DNA of 64,000 bases from RGIG4608 sp045643885 (GCA_045643885.1 JAZRFY010000030.1:141176-205175), one strand, 5' to 3'. Positions 8,443 through 18,240 are shown, numbered from the stretch's first letter. The notes: a model not told the origin generated them from the sequence alone. A program made the numbers and translations.

Positions 8443-8482
8443 AAAAAAGAAGAGGAAAGTTCAAAACTTTCCTCTTCTTTTT
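8443..8482. terminator. bidirectional terminator between the ABC importer and spoVT
   Basis: A 13-bp inverted repeat (8449-8461 with 8465-8477) is flanked by A6 on the left and T5 on the right. It therefore works as an intrinsic terminator for the two convergent genes. Confidence 0.9.
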
Positions 8483-9035
8483 ATTCCTCAAGCTGTCTTC
8501 CGAGAAAGCTTGCAGCGGTTGAAACGAGTCTGTTCTCCACCTCGGCAGAAAGATTATTTTTGCCGTATCCGTCAACGCTCTTCAAGGATGCCACCACTCC
8601 GATTATATCACCACCACTGATGATGGGCATCGCACAGCTAACGTAATGAGCGAGCGCTTCACTAAGTGGCATCATTGCCTCGTCACCGTCACGGTGAGTA
8701 TAAATGCTTCTTCCCTCCATCACGCGCTCAAGCTCAATTGAAAGGGGCTTTTCAAGATATTCCCTCTTGGGCACGCCTGCACAAGCAATAACTACGTCAC
8801 GATCACAAATAATAACGTCCATCATGCAAATTTTGTGCAAGGTCTCGGCATATTGTACTGCAAAATTAGTAAGCTCACCGATAGGAGAATACTTTTTGAA
8901 TATGACCTCACCCTCTCGGTCGGTAAATATTTCCAATGGGTCGCCTTCCCTGATCCGCATCGTGCGTCTTATCTCCTTCGGGATAACTACCCTGCCAAGA
9001 TCGTCAATTCTTCTCACAATTCCTGTTGCTTTCAT
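8481..9035 (-). CDS. spoVT: stage V sporulation transcription regulator SpoVT
   Basis: A 184-residue regulator. The N-terminal AbrB-type swapped-hairpin DNA-binding domain (MKATGIVRRIDDLGRVVIPK through about residue 50) is followed by a GAF-like domain to the end (ASFLGRQLEE). Length and both domains match B. subtilis SpoVT, which tunes forespore sigma-G genes. Its presence with spo0A supports an endospore-forming host. The start ATG at 9035 has AAGGAG about 14 bp upstream, rather long, and that site lies in a large inverted repeat (9046-9101). A sigma-A-like promoter is visible at 9099-9127, whereas a forespore promoter is known for the B. subtilis gene. Confidence 0.96.
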   Translation of the reverse strand: MKATGIVRRIDDLGRVVIPKEIRRTMRIREGDPLEIFTDREGEVIFKKYSPIGELTNFAVQYAETLHKICMMDVIICDRDVVIACAGVPKREYLEKPLSIELERVMEGRSIYTHRDGDEAMMPLSEALAHYVSCAMPIISGGDIIGVVASLKSVDGYGKNNLSAEVENRLVSTAASFLGRQLEE

Positions 9036-9045
9036 AAATATATAA

Positions 9046-9101
9046 AAATCTCCTTGTTTTTACAGATTTGTACATTTAGTATCTGCAAAACAAGGAGATT
9101 T
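9046..9101 (-). promoter_or_regulatory. long inverted repeat in the spoVT leader that covers its ribosome binding site
   Basis: AAATCTCCTTGTTTT (9046-9060) is the exact reverse complement of 9087-9101, and CAGAT/ATCTG (9063-9067, 9081-9085) extends the stem inward. On the minus-strand RNA the right arm contains the AAGGAG Shine-Dalgarno sequence and the left arm contains its complement CTCCTT. If the transcript starts at about 9092, as the -10 at 9099-9104 implies, only the inner part of the stem is transcribed. It could then still hide part of the site, or act as a DNA operator. Confidence 0.6.
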
Positions 9102-9127
9102 ATACTTTTTAAACTTTTAATTGTCAA
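9099..9127 (-). promoter_or_regulatory. putative sigma-A promoter of spoVT
   Basis: Minus strand TTGACA (9127-9122), 17-bp spacer, TATAAA (9104-9099). The -10 overlaps the outer arm of the spoVT leader inverted repeat. Confidence 0.65.
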
Positions 9128-9141
9128 TATATTTAATGTTA

Positions 9142-10374
9142 TTAATTTCGTCCCGAATAATTTATGATATAATCGTACATTTTTTCCTTATTGTTTTCAA
9201 ACTCATACGGAAGCTTATGTACCATAAGTTTATCGCCGGAAACAAAAAGATCTTTTGCATAGCTGAGAGCCACATCAATAACAGCAGTCCATCTTGAATC
9301 GGTAATATGATTTTTGAAATATCTGAAAAGATTAGGCACGAGAACGACTTCACCGGCAATATCGTGATAAATGCTCTCAACCGAAGGCCACATTCCGTGA
9401 TGTGCTATCTGAACGATGTCAGTCTTTAAATACGCTCCCCAGAGATTGTGAATAATGGGCCCTGATTTATAGCAGGTATCGTTAAGGAAGATTATCGAAT
9501 CTTTGCCAATTTCGATTCTGATAACCATTGAAGAATCGTTGGGATTCTCTAAAGGTTCAGGAACAATATCTTCAATAGTATAAAGGATTTCCACAGTCGC
9601 AGAGCCGAAGGAAATGCGCTGCCCTGTATGAGCCTTAAATATCGGAATATGTGGTGCATAGGTCTTTAATGTATCGTAAAACGCAAGTACATCAGTTATC
9701 GGTATAGGATCACCATACTTTACTTTGCTTGTGATCACATCAATGTGTCCGTAATTATGGATAACTCTTTCTACAGTTACGTCGCTGTCAGAGGAGTGAT
9801 TTTTGATAAAATCAACAAATGCGGGATAGTGATCTGAGTGAGGATGACTGATAAACCATGCGGCAATTACGATCTCCTCATCTCCGACAAGCTTTCTCAA
9901 AGTATTGTAAACACGGTCATCGCCCTCGTATCCACCGTCCTGAATAATGAATCTGCCATCGGGCAACCTAACGATGTATCCCTCCCCCATTTCGGGTTGA
10001 GGAATGGAGGCAATGTAAGGAGTTACTTCTTTGTCCGTGCGAATACTGTAATCACCAAGAAGGAACGAGTGTGCAGGACCCGTCATAACGCGTATTTCCT
10101 TGTTGTAATCAGTGTAATAAACGTAAACATATTCACTTTTATTCGTAAAGGTAGCGAAGAGATTGTTTGCTGCACTTCTCTCCGAAATCAAAGTAAAACC
10201 CTTTGTTGCTACTTTATCGAAATAGTAGTTGAAAATATCTTCTGTTGCTTCTGTTATATGTATCATATGGCTTTCATCTCCACAATCAACTATGCTAAAG
10301 GGTGCATTAAGGTGATCATTTTGTATGTCGGTTAAGGATAAAATACTATGTTTGCTTTCTTCTATATTAGCCAT
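9142..10374 (-). CDS. metallo-beta-lactamase-fold hydrolase
   Basis: A 410-residue protein of the MBL superfamily. The metal motif HxHxDH is seen as SHPHSDHYPAF, with further likely ligands in LNDTCYKSG and the histidine pair IAHHGMW. A ~130-residue N-terminal part without recognised motifs precedes the MBL core. The start at 10374 (MANIEESK) is set by AAGGAG 6 bp upstream; an in-frame extension reaches 10449 but begins ahead of the promoter. It is a single-gene unit divergent from the phosphoesterase/rhamnosidase pair. The substrate cannot be deduced; similar proteins occur beside glycan-degradation genes. Confidence 0.8.
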   Translation of the reverse strand: MANIEESKHSILSLTDIQNDHLNAPFSIVDCGDESHMIHITEATEDIFNYYFDKVATKGFTLISERSAANNLFATFTNKSEYVYVYYTDYNKEIRVMTGPAHSFLLGDYSIRTDKEVTPYIASIPQPEMGEGYIVRLPDGRFIIQDGGYEGDDRVYNTLRKLVGDEEIVIAAWFISHPHSDHYPAFVDFIKNHSSDSDVTVERVIHNYGHIDVITSKVKYGDPIPITDVLAFYDTLKTYAPHIPIFKAHTGQRISFGSATVEILYTIEDIVPEPLENPNDSSMVIRIEIGKDSIIFLNDTCYKSGPIIHNLWGAYLKTDIVQIAHHGMWPSVESIYHDIAGEVVLVPNLFRYFKNHITDSRWTAVIDVALSYAKDLFVSGDKLMVHKLPYEFENNKEKMYDYIINYSGRN

Positions 10375-10411
10375 TTCAATCTCCTTGAAATTCATATTCC
10401 AATATAACACA

Positions 10412-10440
10412 ATTATATCTTTATTCAATATGTTTGTCAA
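10412..10440 (-). promoter_or_regulatory. consensus sigma-A promoter of the MBL hydrolase gene
   Basis: Minus strand TTGACA (10440-10435), 17-bp spacer, TATAAT (10417-10412), a perfect match about 38 bp upstream of the start codon. Confidence 0.85.
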
Positions 10441-10472
10441 GTAAAACACTTCACTTTTATTTTTGCAAACTA

Positions 10473-10501
10473 TTGAAAAAAATCACAAAATATGCTATAA
10501 T
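10473..10501 (+). promoter_or_regulatory. extended -10 promoter of the phosphoesterase-rhamnosidase operon
   Basis: TTGAAA (10473-10478), 17-bp spacer, TATAAT (10496-10501) preceded by TGC, an extended -10. It lies 92 bp upstream of the ATG at 10593. Confidence 0.78.
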
Positions 10502-10592
10502 TGGGTCGAAAAAAATTTCAAAAATAGGTGCATGTTTTTAATGAGAAAAATATAATAAAATATACATTTATTTGAGTATGGGAGGCCTTAAA

Positions 10593-11705
10593 ATGAAAAA
10601 AATACTTACGTGCTTTTGCTATACAGACATTCACAATCAGCAATCAATGTTGGATTATCCGACAACGCTTAGAAAATCAGCAATACAGGCTAAAAATCTT
10701 GCCGTTCAAGAATTTGGATTAGCAGACGTTGCCATTGTAGGTGGTGATAACGTATCCGACTATCCTCATTGGAATATGTCGTGCTGTCTGCCTAAGAAGA
10801 ATTTTCTTGATATCAAAGAAAAAATTCACAACTGTATCTCCGAAAGTGTAAAGGACGGTAAGGTGATATACGTTGCCGGAAACAATGATATGATTATGGG
10901 CGACATCGGAACCGAGGAAAATGAGCCTTATAACACCACGGATTTTTACGATCTTATGGATAATGCCTTTGGCGTGCTTCCCGAGAGTGAAAGGTTCGAG
11001 GTTTTCTCCAAGGAAAAACCAAATGAGCATTATTTAGGCGCGTTTCATTACGTTGTAAACGGCATTGATTTTATCGGAATTAATATACATCCCGATACTG
11101 CTTTTAATTCTCACGAAGGATATTATAGCAGTGAAACTATGATTTGGGTTAAAAATAAGCTTAACGAGATAGATCCAGATGGTAAAAAATGCATTTTTGT
11201 TACCGGACATTTATCGGCAATTTACTATTTAAATGACGGCGAATGGCTCGAAACTATGATAAACGGAGACAAAGACCTGTTTTATAGTATTTTTAAGGGA
11301 CATCAAAATACGTTTTATCTATACGGGCACTTACACGGAGAGAGAGCTTGCTTCAGAGATTATTCTTCGGGGGCTGTTTTGCATCTCGATGACAATAATA
11401 TGCCTCTTGACGCAAATCTTAATTCAAAAAATTCTTTGGGCAAAGAATATTCTTATTCCTTAGTACATATGGGAGGGCTCAGACCGTTTTGGGAGGAACA
11501 TTTTGAGGACGATGCACTCGAAGGATACGGAGGATTAAAAGAAAAGAAGCTTTATCCCCATACAGGCACACCGCTTATTGCCCAGTTCTTAGTGTTTGAA
11601 GTCTACTCGGATCGTGTAGTCTTCCACATAAGAAACACCGGTAATCACGAATTATACAACAAAAAAGATAAATTGCAGGAATACACAGTGTATTTAAAAC
11701 AGTAA
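10593..11705 (+). CDS. calcineurin-like metallophosphoesterase
   Basis: A 370-residue two-metal phosphoesterase. The motif series is visible in order: D-x-H in CYTDIHNQ, GD in VGGDNVSD, GNND (in place of GNHD) in YVAGNNDM, a lone His in FVTGHLS, and GHxH in YGHLHGE. There is no signal peptide, so it should be cytoplasmic. The start at ATG 10593 is chosen for GGGAGG 8-9 bp upstream; an in-frame TTG at 10572 precedes that site. The gene lies 21 bp ahead of a rhamnosidase and probably handles a phosphorylated product or nucleotide. Substrate unknown. Confidence 0.82.
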   Translation: MKKILTCFCYTDIHNQQSMLDYPTTLRKSAIQAKNLAVQEFGLADVAIVGGDNVSDYPHWNMSCCLPKKNFLDIKEKIHNCISESVKDGKVIYVAGNNDMIMGDIGTEENEPYNTTDFYDLMDNAFGVLPESERFEVFSKEKPNEHYLGAFHYVVNGIDFIGINIHPDTAFNSHEGYYSSETMIWVKNKLNEIDPDGKKCIFVTGHLSAIYYLNDGEWLETMINGDKDLFYSIFKGHQNTFYLYGHLHGERACFRDYSSGAVLHLDDNNMPLDANLNSKNSLGKEYSYSLVHMGGLRPFWEEHFEDDALEGYGGLKEKKLYPHTGTPLIAQFLVFEVYSDRVVFHIRNTGNHELYNKKDKLQEYTVYLKQ

Positions 11706-11726
11706 TAAACTCTACAGGAGATACTT

Positions 11727-13976
11727 ATGTTAACTAATGCAAAATGGATAAAGTCACCCATCGATATGGTAACGGCGGCAGCCGAATTCAGAAGGAGCTT
11801 TTCCATAAAAAACCATGTAAAATCAGCAATACTTTACATATCATCGGCAGGAATTTACTCCCCCAAGCTTAACGGCAAAAAAATAACAGATGCCGTGCTT
11901 ATGCCCGGTATTACGAGCTACAAAACAAGAGTTTTATATCAAGAATACGACGTTACCGAGTTCATTTTAGAAAATAACGAGCTTTCCGTTGGTGTTGGTC
12001 CCGGATGGGCAGTAGGTCACTACGGATATTCGGGCGACCGTCAGCTATATTTCGATGAAATAGCTCTTATTGCAAGACTTAATATTGTATATCAGGACAA
12101 CACCGAAGAGGATATACTCACCGACTCAAGCTTTGAGGTGTTCACAACTAAAGTTACATCCTCCGATATTTACCACGGTGAAACAGTTGACCTCACCGCA
12201 GAGATAAAGAGTCTCGGTGCAGTTGTGGAAACTAATCTTAGCACCACACTCGTGCCCCAGGACGGTGAGTGGATAAAAGAAATAGACAAGCTTGACGCAG
12301 TTGATATCATCAAGACCCCCAAGGGTGAATACGTTATTGACTTTGGTCAAAATATGACAGGATACGTTGAGGTAAGTGTTAAAGGCATGCGCGGAGATCG
12401 TATCGTTTTGCATCACGGTGAGGTGCTTGATAAAGATGGCAACTTCTACAATAGCAATATGAGATCCGCAAAAAACGAAAACGTATACGTTCTCTCGGGA
12501 AATGACGACGTATTCAAGCCTACCTACTCCTTCCAGGGATTTCGCTACGTTCATCTTGTTGAGTGTCCCGAATATCTCATTGACAAAAATAATTTCAAGG
12601 CCATCACCGTTCATTCGGATATTAAGCGCACCGGCAGTTTTGAATGCGGAAACAAAAAAATAAATCAGCTTTATCATAATATCATATGGGGTCAGAAGAG
12701 TAACTTTCTTGATATTCCCACAGATTGTCCTCAACGTGACGAGCGTATGGGTTGGACAGGTGATGCGCAGGTATTCTGCCGCACTGCATCCATAAACTAC
12801 GATACGGAAAAATTCTTTGCTAAATGGCTTGCAGACGTTGCCATCGAGCAGCATGAAAACGGTGCCATAATGGGTGTTGTTCCCCGCGCTCGCAAGCACG
12901 GCGCCACCCGTGTTTCTGCAGCTTGGGGCGATGCTGCGTGTATTATTCCATGGGAGCTTTACCTTTCATACGGAAACAAGGAATTGCTTAGAAAGCACTT
13001 CCCTATGATGAAAAAATGGGTTGAATATATGCACTCTGCAGGAAGTGAAGAATATCTCTGGCTTGGTGGCATGCATTACGGTGACTGGCTTGCTATGGAT
13101 GCAGGTGCTGACAGTCTCGTTGGTGCAACCGCAAACGACCTTATTGCAAGTGCATTCTTCGCATACTCAACAAGCCTTCTTATAAAATCAGGTGAGGTTC
13201 TCGGCGAGGATATGACCAAATACCGTGAGCTTTATAAGAAAGTTCGCAAAGCATTCAGAGAATATTTTATGAAAGACGGTATGCCAAAAGAAGAATTCCC
13301 TCTCACCGAGGTAACACTCCCTGGCTATTCTGTAATAGATACCGTCCGTCATGGTATGACTCAAACTGCTCTCGTACTTATTCTACACTTTGGTCTTTAT
13401 GAGGAAAATGAGAAAAAGGCTCTTGAGGATAAGCTCTGTGAAATGATTGTTGAAAACGGCAACAGAATGACCACGGGATTTGTCGGCACACCATATATAC
13501 TCCACGTTCTTACTGCCGCGGGTAGAACCGACCTTGCCTATAAGCTTCTATTCCAGGAGCAAAATCCCTCTTGGCTATATTCCGTAACACATGGCGCTAC
13601 TACCATGTGGGAGCATTGGAACAGCATTAAGGAAGACGGTAGCTTTTGGAGTGACGAAATGAACTCATTTAACCACTATGCTTACGGTGCGGTTTACGAT
13701 TGGATTTTCTCTACCGTGCTCGGTATAGCTCCCGTCGAATCATCTCCCGCTTACCGTGAGGTAGCCATTAATCCCCATCCCTGCCGTGAGCTCGGCTTTG
13801 CTAAAGCCTCTATCGAATCTCGTTCGGGTAAGATAACTTCACATTGGTATTACAAGGGAGATACCGTTCACTACGAGTTTGAGATTCCCGAAGGCGTTAC
13901 AGCGCATATCTCTCTCCCCGGGGGATTCACTGAAACCATCGGTTCAGGTAACTATATATTCGTTGAAGAAATATAG
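11727..13976 (+). CDS. alpha-L-rhamnosidase, glycoside hydrolase family 78
   Basis: A 749-residue cytoplasmic GH78 enzyme (no leader peptide) that releases L-rhamnose from pectic or flavonoid glycosides. N-terminal beta domains (residues 1-300) contain the family's rhamnose-binding VIDFGQNMTGYVEV. The (alpha/alpha)6 catalytic domain starts with DCPQRDERMGWTGDAQVFCR near residue 332, which carries the acidic catalytic cluster. WEHWNSIKEDGSF near residue 630 is the second hallmark, and a C-terminal beta domain closes the protein. The start ATG has CAGGAG 6 bp upstream. No rhamnose isomerase or kinase lies nearby, so the sugar is processed elsewhere. Confidence 0.94.
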   Translation: MLTNAKWIKSPIDMVTAAAEFRRSFSIKNHVKSAILYISSAGIYSPKLNGKKITDAVLMPGITSYKTRVLYQEYDVTEFILENNELSVGVGPGWAVGHYGYSGDRQLYFDEIALIARLNIVYQDNTEEDILTDSSFEVFTTKVTSSDIYHGETVDLTAEIKSLGAVVETNLSTTLVPQDGEWIKEIDKLDAVDIIKTPKGEYVIDFGQNMTGYVEVSVKGMRGDRIVLHHGEVLDKDGNFYNSNMRSAKNENVYVLSGNDDVFKPTYSFQGFRYVHLVECPEYLIDKNNFKAITVHSDIKRTGSFECGNKKINQLYHNIIWGQKSNFLDIPTDCPQRDERMGWTGDAQVFCRTASINYDTEKFFAKWLADVAIEQHENGAIMGVVPRARKHGATRVSAAWGDAACIIPWELYLSYGNKELLRKHFPMMKKWVEYMHSAGSEEYLWLGGMHYGDWLAMDAGADSLVGATANDLIASAFFAYSTSLLIKSGEVLGEDMTKYRELYKKVRKAFREYFMKDGMPKEEFPLTEVTLPGYSVIDTVRHGMTQTALVLILHFGLYEENEKKALEDKLCEMIVENGNRMTTGFVGTPYILHVLTAAGRTDLAYKLLFQEQNPSWLYSVTHGATTMWEHWNSIKEDGSFWSDEMNSFNHYAYGAVYDWIFSTVLGIAPVESSPAYREVAINPHPCRELGFAKASIESRSGKITSHWYYKGDTVHYEFEIPEGVTAHISLPGGFTETIGSGNYIFVEEI

Positions 13977-14014
13977 TTCTTATAGTATGTGACATATCAC
14001 TCTAAACACAAATA

Positions 14015-14056
14015 AAAAAGCAGACCATCATACATGTTATGATGGTCTGCTTTTTT
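14015..14056. terminator. bidirectional terminator between rhamnosidase and the DUF4091 gene
   Basis: A 13-bp inverted repeat (14020-14032 with 14038-14050) lies between A6 and T6. It ends both the rhamnosidase transcript and the long minus-strand glycan operon. Confidence 0.92.
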
Positions 14057-14058
14057 AT

Positions 14059-15714
14059 TCAGATGTATTCTTTGATTTTTTCAATCATAGCTGTACGAAG
14101 TTGCGGCAAGAAATCACTATCAAGTGGATAGAAGTCAAATCTTAAGTCCATATCTGCAAATTTATCGATCATCTTCACAACCTCGTCACGACCGATATAT
14201 TCCTCAAGCGTACGACAAAGATCCAAATCACCGATTGCTTCATATGTAACCTTACCACGTATTGAAGGATAAGCTCCGTTCTTTGCGGGATAAACAATAA
14301 ATGGATCACCCGAAGGAAACCGTCCGTCACCGGACGTAGTTACGTAGGGATTTATTTTGTAATACGAAACTTGGGAGTTATAGAAATTAAATCCCCAGTG
14401 CAAAAATCCTTTTATATCATATTTATAGATTAAAACTCCAAGAATACGCGTGCGACACGATGGCATAGCCATAAACGAGTTTGTATAAGTTACCTGTGGC
14501 TCGCAACAGTAGTACACCCACTGATTAGGTACATTCAACGGAAGAAATTCGTGAATGTGCGACACCATTGTAACGGGACATTCAACAAGTCCCCTCTCGT
14601 AAAATTCTTTAGAGGACAATGCATCAAAAGTATGGCAATTACCAATAAAGGGGCGTATCGTTTCTACTGCCGTGCGATAAGCGTCGATTCTATCAACCGA
14701 GGGCTCGTCCGAAATGTGGTAATATGTGCTTTCCGCGATGCCGAGAAGCTCAAGCTCCTTTGAAATTGCAGAAACATATTGCTTCAAAAATTCAATATAT
14801 ACGGGTGCGGTCGCTTCCACGTGCCAACCGAACATATAGCTCTTTTGGCCGTTTTCCTCAACCATAATATTCGCGGCGCGCTTTGCTCCCCACTGCGAGA
14901 ACATGTGCGCCATTTCATAGTAACGAATGCCCGCGCGCTTACAAATATCGACAAATCGGCGCAGCTTTTCAAATCCGAATATATACTCGTCGCCGACCTT
15001 CTTGATGTCGACAAGCTGCACGCAAGGGCGCGTAGTACCGATTGCTGTATCCAGAGGAGGAGTATGTATGGGAACGAGTATCATATTGATTCCGACATCC
15101 ACAGCCTCGCGTATATATGCCTCAATAAGATTAAAATGCTCGTCGGAGTAGATTGGCACATCGTGATAATCCGCGATGCAGTCCGCATAAAACCAGCGTG
15201 TGTAAATGAGGCTCTGCTCTTTTTTTGCTAACGGCAAGACCTCAACCGTCATAGCTTTGGTGGCAGCTGTTGCGCGAGTGGTGTCGGGCTTTGCAAAATC
15301 AAATGTTTCAAATACGAAGTTGATTTTGTATTCACCGGCCGCCATATCCTTGGGGATATTCAACTCAATCCACAAGGTTTTTCCCGTCGCGTTTACCGTG
15401 AGAACACTATTGTTTTCGATTGGAATGAGCAAATCGGGCATAAGTCCAGGCTCGGTGGTGATATATCCCTCCTCATCAACTTTTTCTATGACGGGCGCAT
15501 CCATCACCGAATTTTCGACCTTATAGATACGTATACAATCGAGCAAGGGTGATTCAAGCCTGATATAGCCCATTATGGGCTCATCCGACCTCATGCTTAT
15601 CTGATAGGTGAAACGTTCGCCACAAAGCATGGCTTCTTTTGTTATCTCGTTCATATTAAGATTATCAAACACACGCACTTTATGAAGTGATGAAATCTGC
15701 TTAGCTACAAACAT
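14059..15714 (-). CDS. DUF4091 (GH123-like) glycoside hydrolase candidate
   Basis: A 551-residue protein whose C-terminal half matches the DUF4091 pattern: FMAMPSCRTRILGVLIYKYD, then GFLHWGFNFYN, SGDPFIVYPAKNG, and a final helix around LDLCRTLEEYIGRDE. The central barrel has YYHISDEPSVDRI, a likely catalytic Asp-Glu pair like that used by GH123 N-acetylgalactosaminidases through substrate-assisted catalysis. The N-terminal ~160 residues are beta-rich. No signal peptide, so it acts on imported oligosaccharides. It is the last gene of the glycan operon. The activity is inferred from the fold family only. Confidence 0.78.
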   Translation of the reverse strand: MFVAKQISSLHKVRVFDNLNMNEITKEAMLCGERFTYQISMRSDEPIMGYIRLESPLLDCIRIYKVENSVMDAPVIEKVDEEGYITTEPGLMPDLLIPIENNSVLTVNATGKTLWIELNIPKDMAAGEYKINFVFETFDFAKPDTTRATAATKAMTVEVLPLAKKEQSLIYTRWFYADCIADYHDVPIYSDEHFNLIEAYIREAVDVGINMILVPIHTPPLDTAIGTTRPCVQLVDIKKVGDEYIFGFEKLRRFVDICKRAGIRYYEMAHMFSQWGAKRAANIMVEENGQKSYMFGWHVEATAPVYIEFLKQYVSAISKELELLGIAESTYYHISDEPSVDRIDAYRTAVETIRPFIGNCHTFDALSSKEFYERGLVECPVTMVSHIHEFLPLNVPNQWVYYCCEPQVTYTNSFMAMPSCRTRILGVLIYKYDIKGFLHWGFNFYNSQVSYYKINPYVTTSGDGRFPSGDPFIVYPAKNGAYPSIRGKVTYEAIGDLDLCRTLEEYIGRDEVVKMIDKFADMDLRFDFYPLDSDFLPQLRTAMIEKIKEYI

Positions 15715-15834
15715 ATTTTCCTCCTATCTTAATGTTTTATTGCTTTTGTTTCTATATGCGCACTTACATCTAGTCTCATTTTCGTTATAAGAAACTTTGG
15801 CTATATTTTTAGCTCTATTTTCTCTTTTCAAAAA

Positions 15835-18207
15835 TTAGTTTATCTTAAATTCAATAACTTTATCTTCAACTCTCGGGCAAGAAATTATAACCTTGGCCTC
15901 TCCTTTTTCACCTGTAGTTTTAACGTAGAATGCACCCATTCCTCCACGAAGAGAGAATATATCGGGACCAATTATTTCCACATGACCTTCTGCAGTTAAT
16001 TTGATTGCTTCATTACTATATGAAAGAAGATTGCCGTTTTCATCAACTGCGCGAATTCTTACAACAGCTACGTCATAGGAATTGTCCTCATGAAGATTCG
16101 TATGTGATACTTCAATCTCAAGGCTTATCTTGTTCATTTGAGTTTTAGTAACAGTTTTTACCACCTTGCCATCTTTTATTGCATCAAAACGGTAAACTGT
16201 ACCCTGACTACCCAAATTGCCAACATATTTCGTGTATAAATCCACGATTTGATTGACAGTCACGTTGTAAACATTCAAGCATTTAGCAGCCATTTCTTCA
16301 GGTATGGGAGTAATATTGGGGTATCCGTAAAGTCCGATAAAGTTAACCGCTTTAGAAATATATCTCGCTTTTTCAGGCGACATTTTTTCTTCGGTTTCAA
16401 GAAGATCGCCAAGATAATCGTCAATCAGCATAGGAGAGTTGACCATACTTGGAAAATGCTCGTTATGAGGAACATATTCTTTAATAAATTTACCGTTCTT
16501 ATACATTTTTACGCTATCTGCGTTGGTAAATATCCACACTTTTCCGTTGATAGATGCAGGATGCTCACCTATGTCCATAGACGATGAGATCTCAAGCACA
16601 TTTTCATAATTGCCTTGTGATTTATAAACTGCAGCAGTCATTTTATGATTACGGAACATATCAGTAACTCCGTGATAGCAAATTCTATCACCACTACCAA
16701 AATCCCTGTGCGTGTTATAGTCAGCCATACACCAAGCAAAGCTTCCGCAAATGTCGGGGTGAGAAGCTACGTCATTGATTACTCTCGCGTGACGAAGCGC
16801 GTGCTCAAGTCTATGGTCTTCATTGTCAAAGCTCTTGGTTGGGAACATATGACCGTTGTTTTCTGTTATCAAATAAGGCTTGTCCATATTCGAGGTGATA
16901 TCGGACTTAGGCTCACAACCTGCCTTCTTTCCGTCATGGAAAAAGTCGTTGTATGTGTAAACGTCCTCTAAAAACTCACTCTTGCTAAAATTACGAACAC
17001 CGCCCGTCTGTCTTGTGGGATCAAGTCTATGAGCAACCTCATTGGTTCGAACATAAAAATCGTGATTGTCGGGAGATTCGTTAATACGAACTCCCCAAAT
17101 AATAATTGAAGGGTGATTTCTATATTGAAGAACCATTTCTTCAACGTTTTGAACGGCTTGATCTTGCCAATCCTTGTCACCAATATGCTGCCAACCAGGG
17201 ATTTCGGTAAATACAAGCAAACCAAGTTTGTCGCACTCATCAATAAAATACTGAGATTGAGGATAATGTGATGTTCTTACCGCATTTACGCCTAAACCCT
17301 TTAATACGCGAGCATCATCTCTTTGCATTGATTCGGGCATTGCATACCCAACGTATGCATAGCTTTGATGACGATTAAGACCGCGAATTTGCACTCGTCT
17401 GCCGTTTAAAAAGAATCCTTCCTTGGTAAACTCTGCTTTTCTAAATCCAACTTTAACTTCGTTAACGTCGATCACTTTTCCGTCAGCTATCAATTCCGTA
17501 CGAATAAGATAACGGTGAGGGTGCTCAATATCCCAAATTTTAACGTCTTTGATATATCCGTTGATTGAAAATAAATGGTCAGTTACATTTGTTTCCATAA
17601 CAACTATTTTTTCGCTATCGCCTATAAGTTGGGCGGTTTGCTTTATTTTAGTATTTGAAGGAATTTCACCGTTAAGCGTAATATCGCTCACTATCTTGCC
17701 TGTAAATTCGGGTTTCACAAAAACGTCGGCAATATAGCATTCATCTTTGATGTCAAGATAAACGTCGCGATAAATTCCACCGTATGTCATATAGTCGATT
17801 ACGTTTCCAAATGGTGGAATATTCAAATTTTCTCTTGAATCTAATTTTACAACAAGAATATTTTTTTCATCAAATTTAAGCTTGCCTGTCAATTCAAGTG
17901 AGAAAGCTGTATATCCCGAATAATGCTCACCGATTTTTTCTCCGTTAAGAAATACCTCGGCATAGTGTGCTGCCCCCTCAAATGTAATGATAATACGCTT
18001 GTCAGACCATTCCTTAGGTGCATAAATCTCTTTTTGATATGCACAAAGCATTTGATATTCTTCCTCTGAAAAATAGTTAAAAGGAAGCTCTCGTGTTGTG
18101 TGGGGAATTCTTACTTCTTGAAATCCTTCATCAATACTTCCATAAATATATTCTTCTTTAAATTCTTCTGCAAATTGCCATTCGTTGTTAATATATATTT
18201 TGCTCAT
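15835..18207 (-). CDS. glycoside hydrolase family 2 (beta-galactosidase/beta-glucuronidase-like), 790 aa
   Basis: GH2 enzyme without a leader peptide. Domain order is sugar-binding jelly roll (1-170), immunoglobulin-like (about 170-260), TIM barrel (about 260-560) and additional beta domains to 790. The barrel starts with the GH2 signature IRGLNRHQSYAYVGYAMP. The acid/base glutamate lies in WGVRINESPD near residue 375 and the nucleophile glutamate in LITENNGHM near residue 447. A beta-rich domain around residues 690-790 is common in secreted and intracellular GH2 enzymes. The ATG has GGAGG upstream. Substrate specificity within GH2 cannot be read from the motifs. Confidence 0.9.
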   Translation of the reverse strand: MSKIYINNEWQFAEEFKEEYIYGSIDEGFQEVRIPHTTRELPFNYFSEEEYQMLCAYQKEIYAPKEWSDKRIIITFEGAAHYAEVFLNGEKIGEHYSGYTAFSLELTGKLKFDEKNILVVKLDSRENLNIPPFGNVIDYMTYGGIYRDVYLDIKDECYIADVFVKPEFTGKIVSDITLNGEIPSNTKIKQTAQLIGDSEKIVVMETNVTDHLFSINGYIKDVKIWDIEHPHRYLIRTELIADGKVIDVNEVKVGFRKAEFTKEGFFLNGRRVQIRGLNRHQSYAYVGYAMPESMQRDDARVLKGLGVNAVRTSHYPQSQYFIDECDKLGLLVFTEIPGWQHIGDKDWQDQAVQNVEEMVLQYRNHPSIIIWGVRINESPDNHDFYVRTNEVAHRLDPTRQTGGVRNFSKSEFLEDVYTYNDFFHDGKKAGCEPKSDITSNMDKPYLITENNGHMFPTKSFDNEDHRLEHALRHARVINDVASHPDICGSFAWCMADYNTHRDFGSGDRICYHGVTDMFRNHKMTAAVYKSQGNYENVLEISSSMDIGEHPASINGKVWIFTNADSVKMYKNGKFIKEYVPHNEHFPSMVNSPMLIDDYLGDLLETEEKMSPEKARYISKAVNFIGLYGYPNITPIPEEMAAKCLNVYNVTVNQIVDLYTKYVGNLGSQGTVYRFDAIKDGKVVKTVTKTQMNKISLEIEVSHTNLHEDNSYDVAVVRIRAVDENGNLLSYSNEAIKLTAEGHVEIIGPDIFSLRGGMGAFYVKTTGEKGEAKVIISCPRVEDKVIEFKIN

Positions 18208-18240
18208 AAGATTACCTCCAAAAGCAATATAAAGTAACTT

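Noticed and set aside
12126..12899. Open frame of 257 codons on the minus strand
   Set aside because: Antisense to the GH78 catalytic region; no motif and no start signal.
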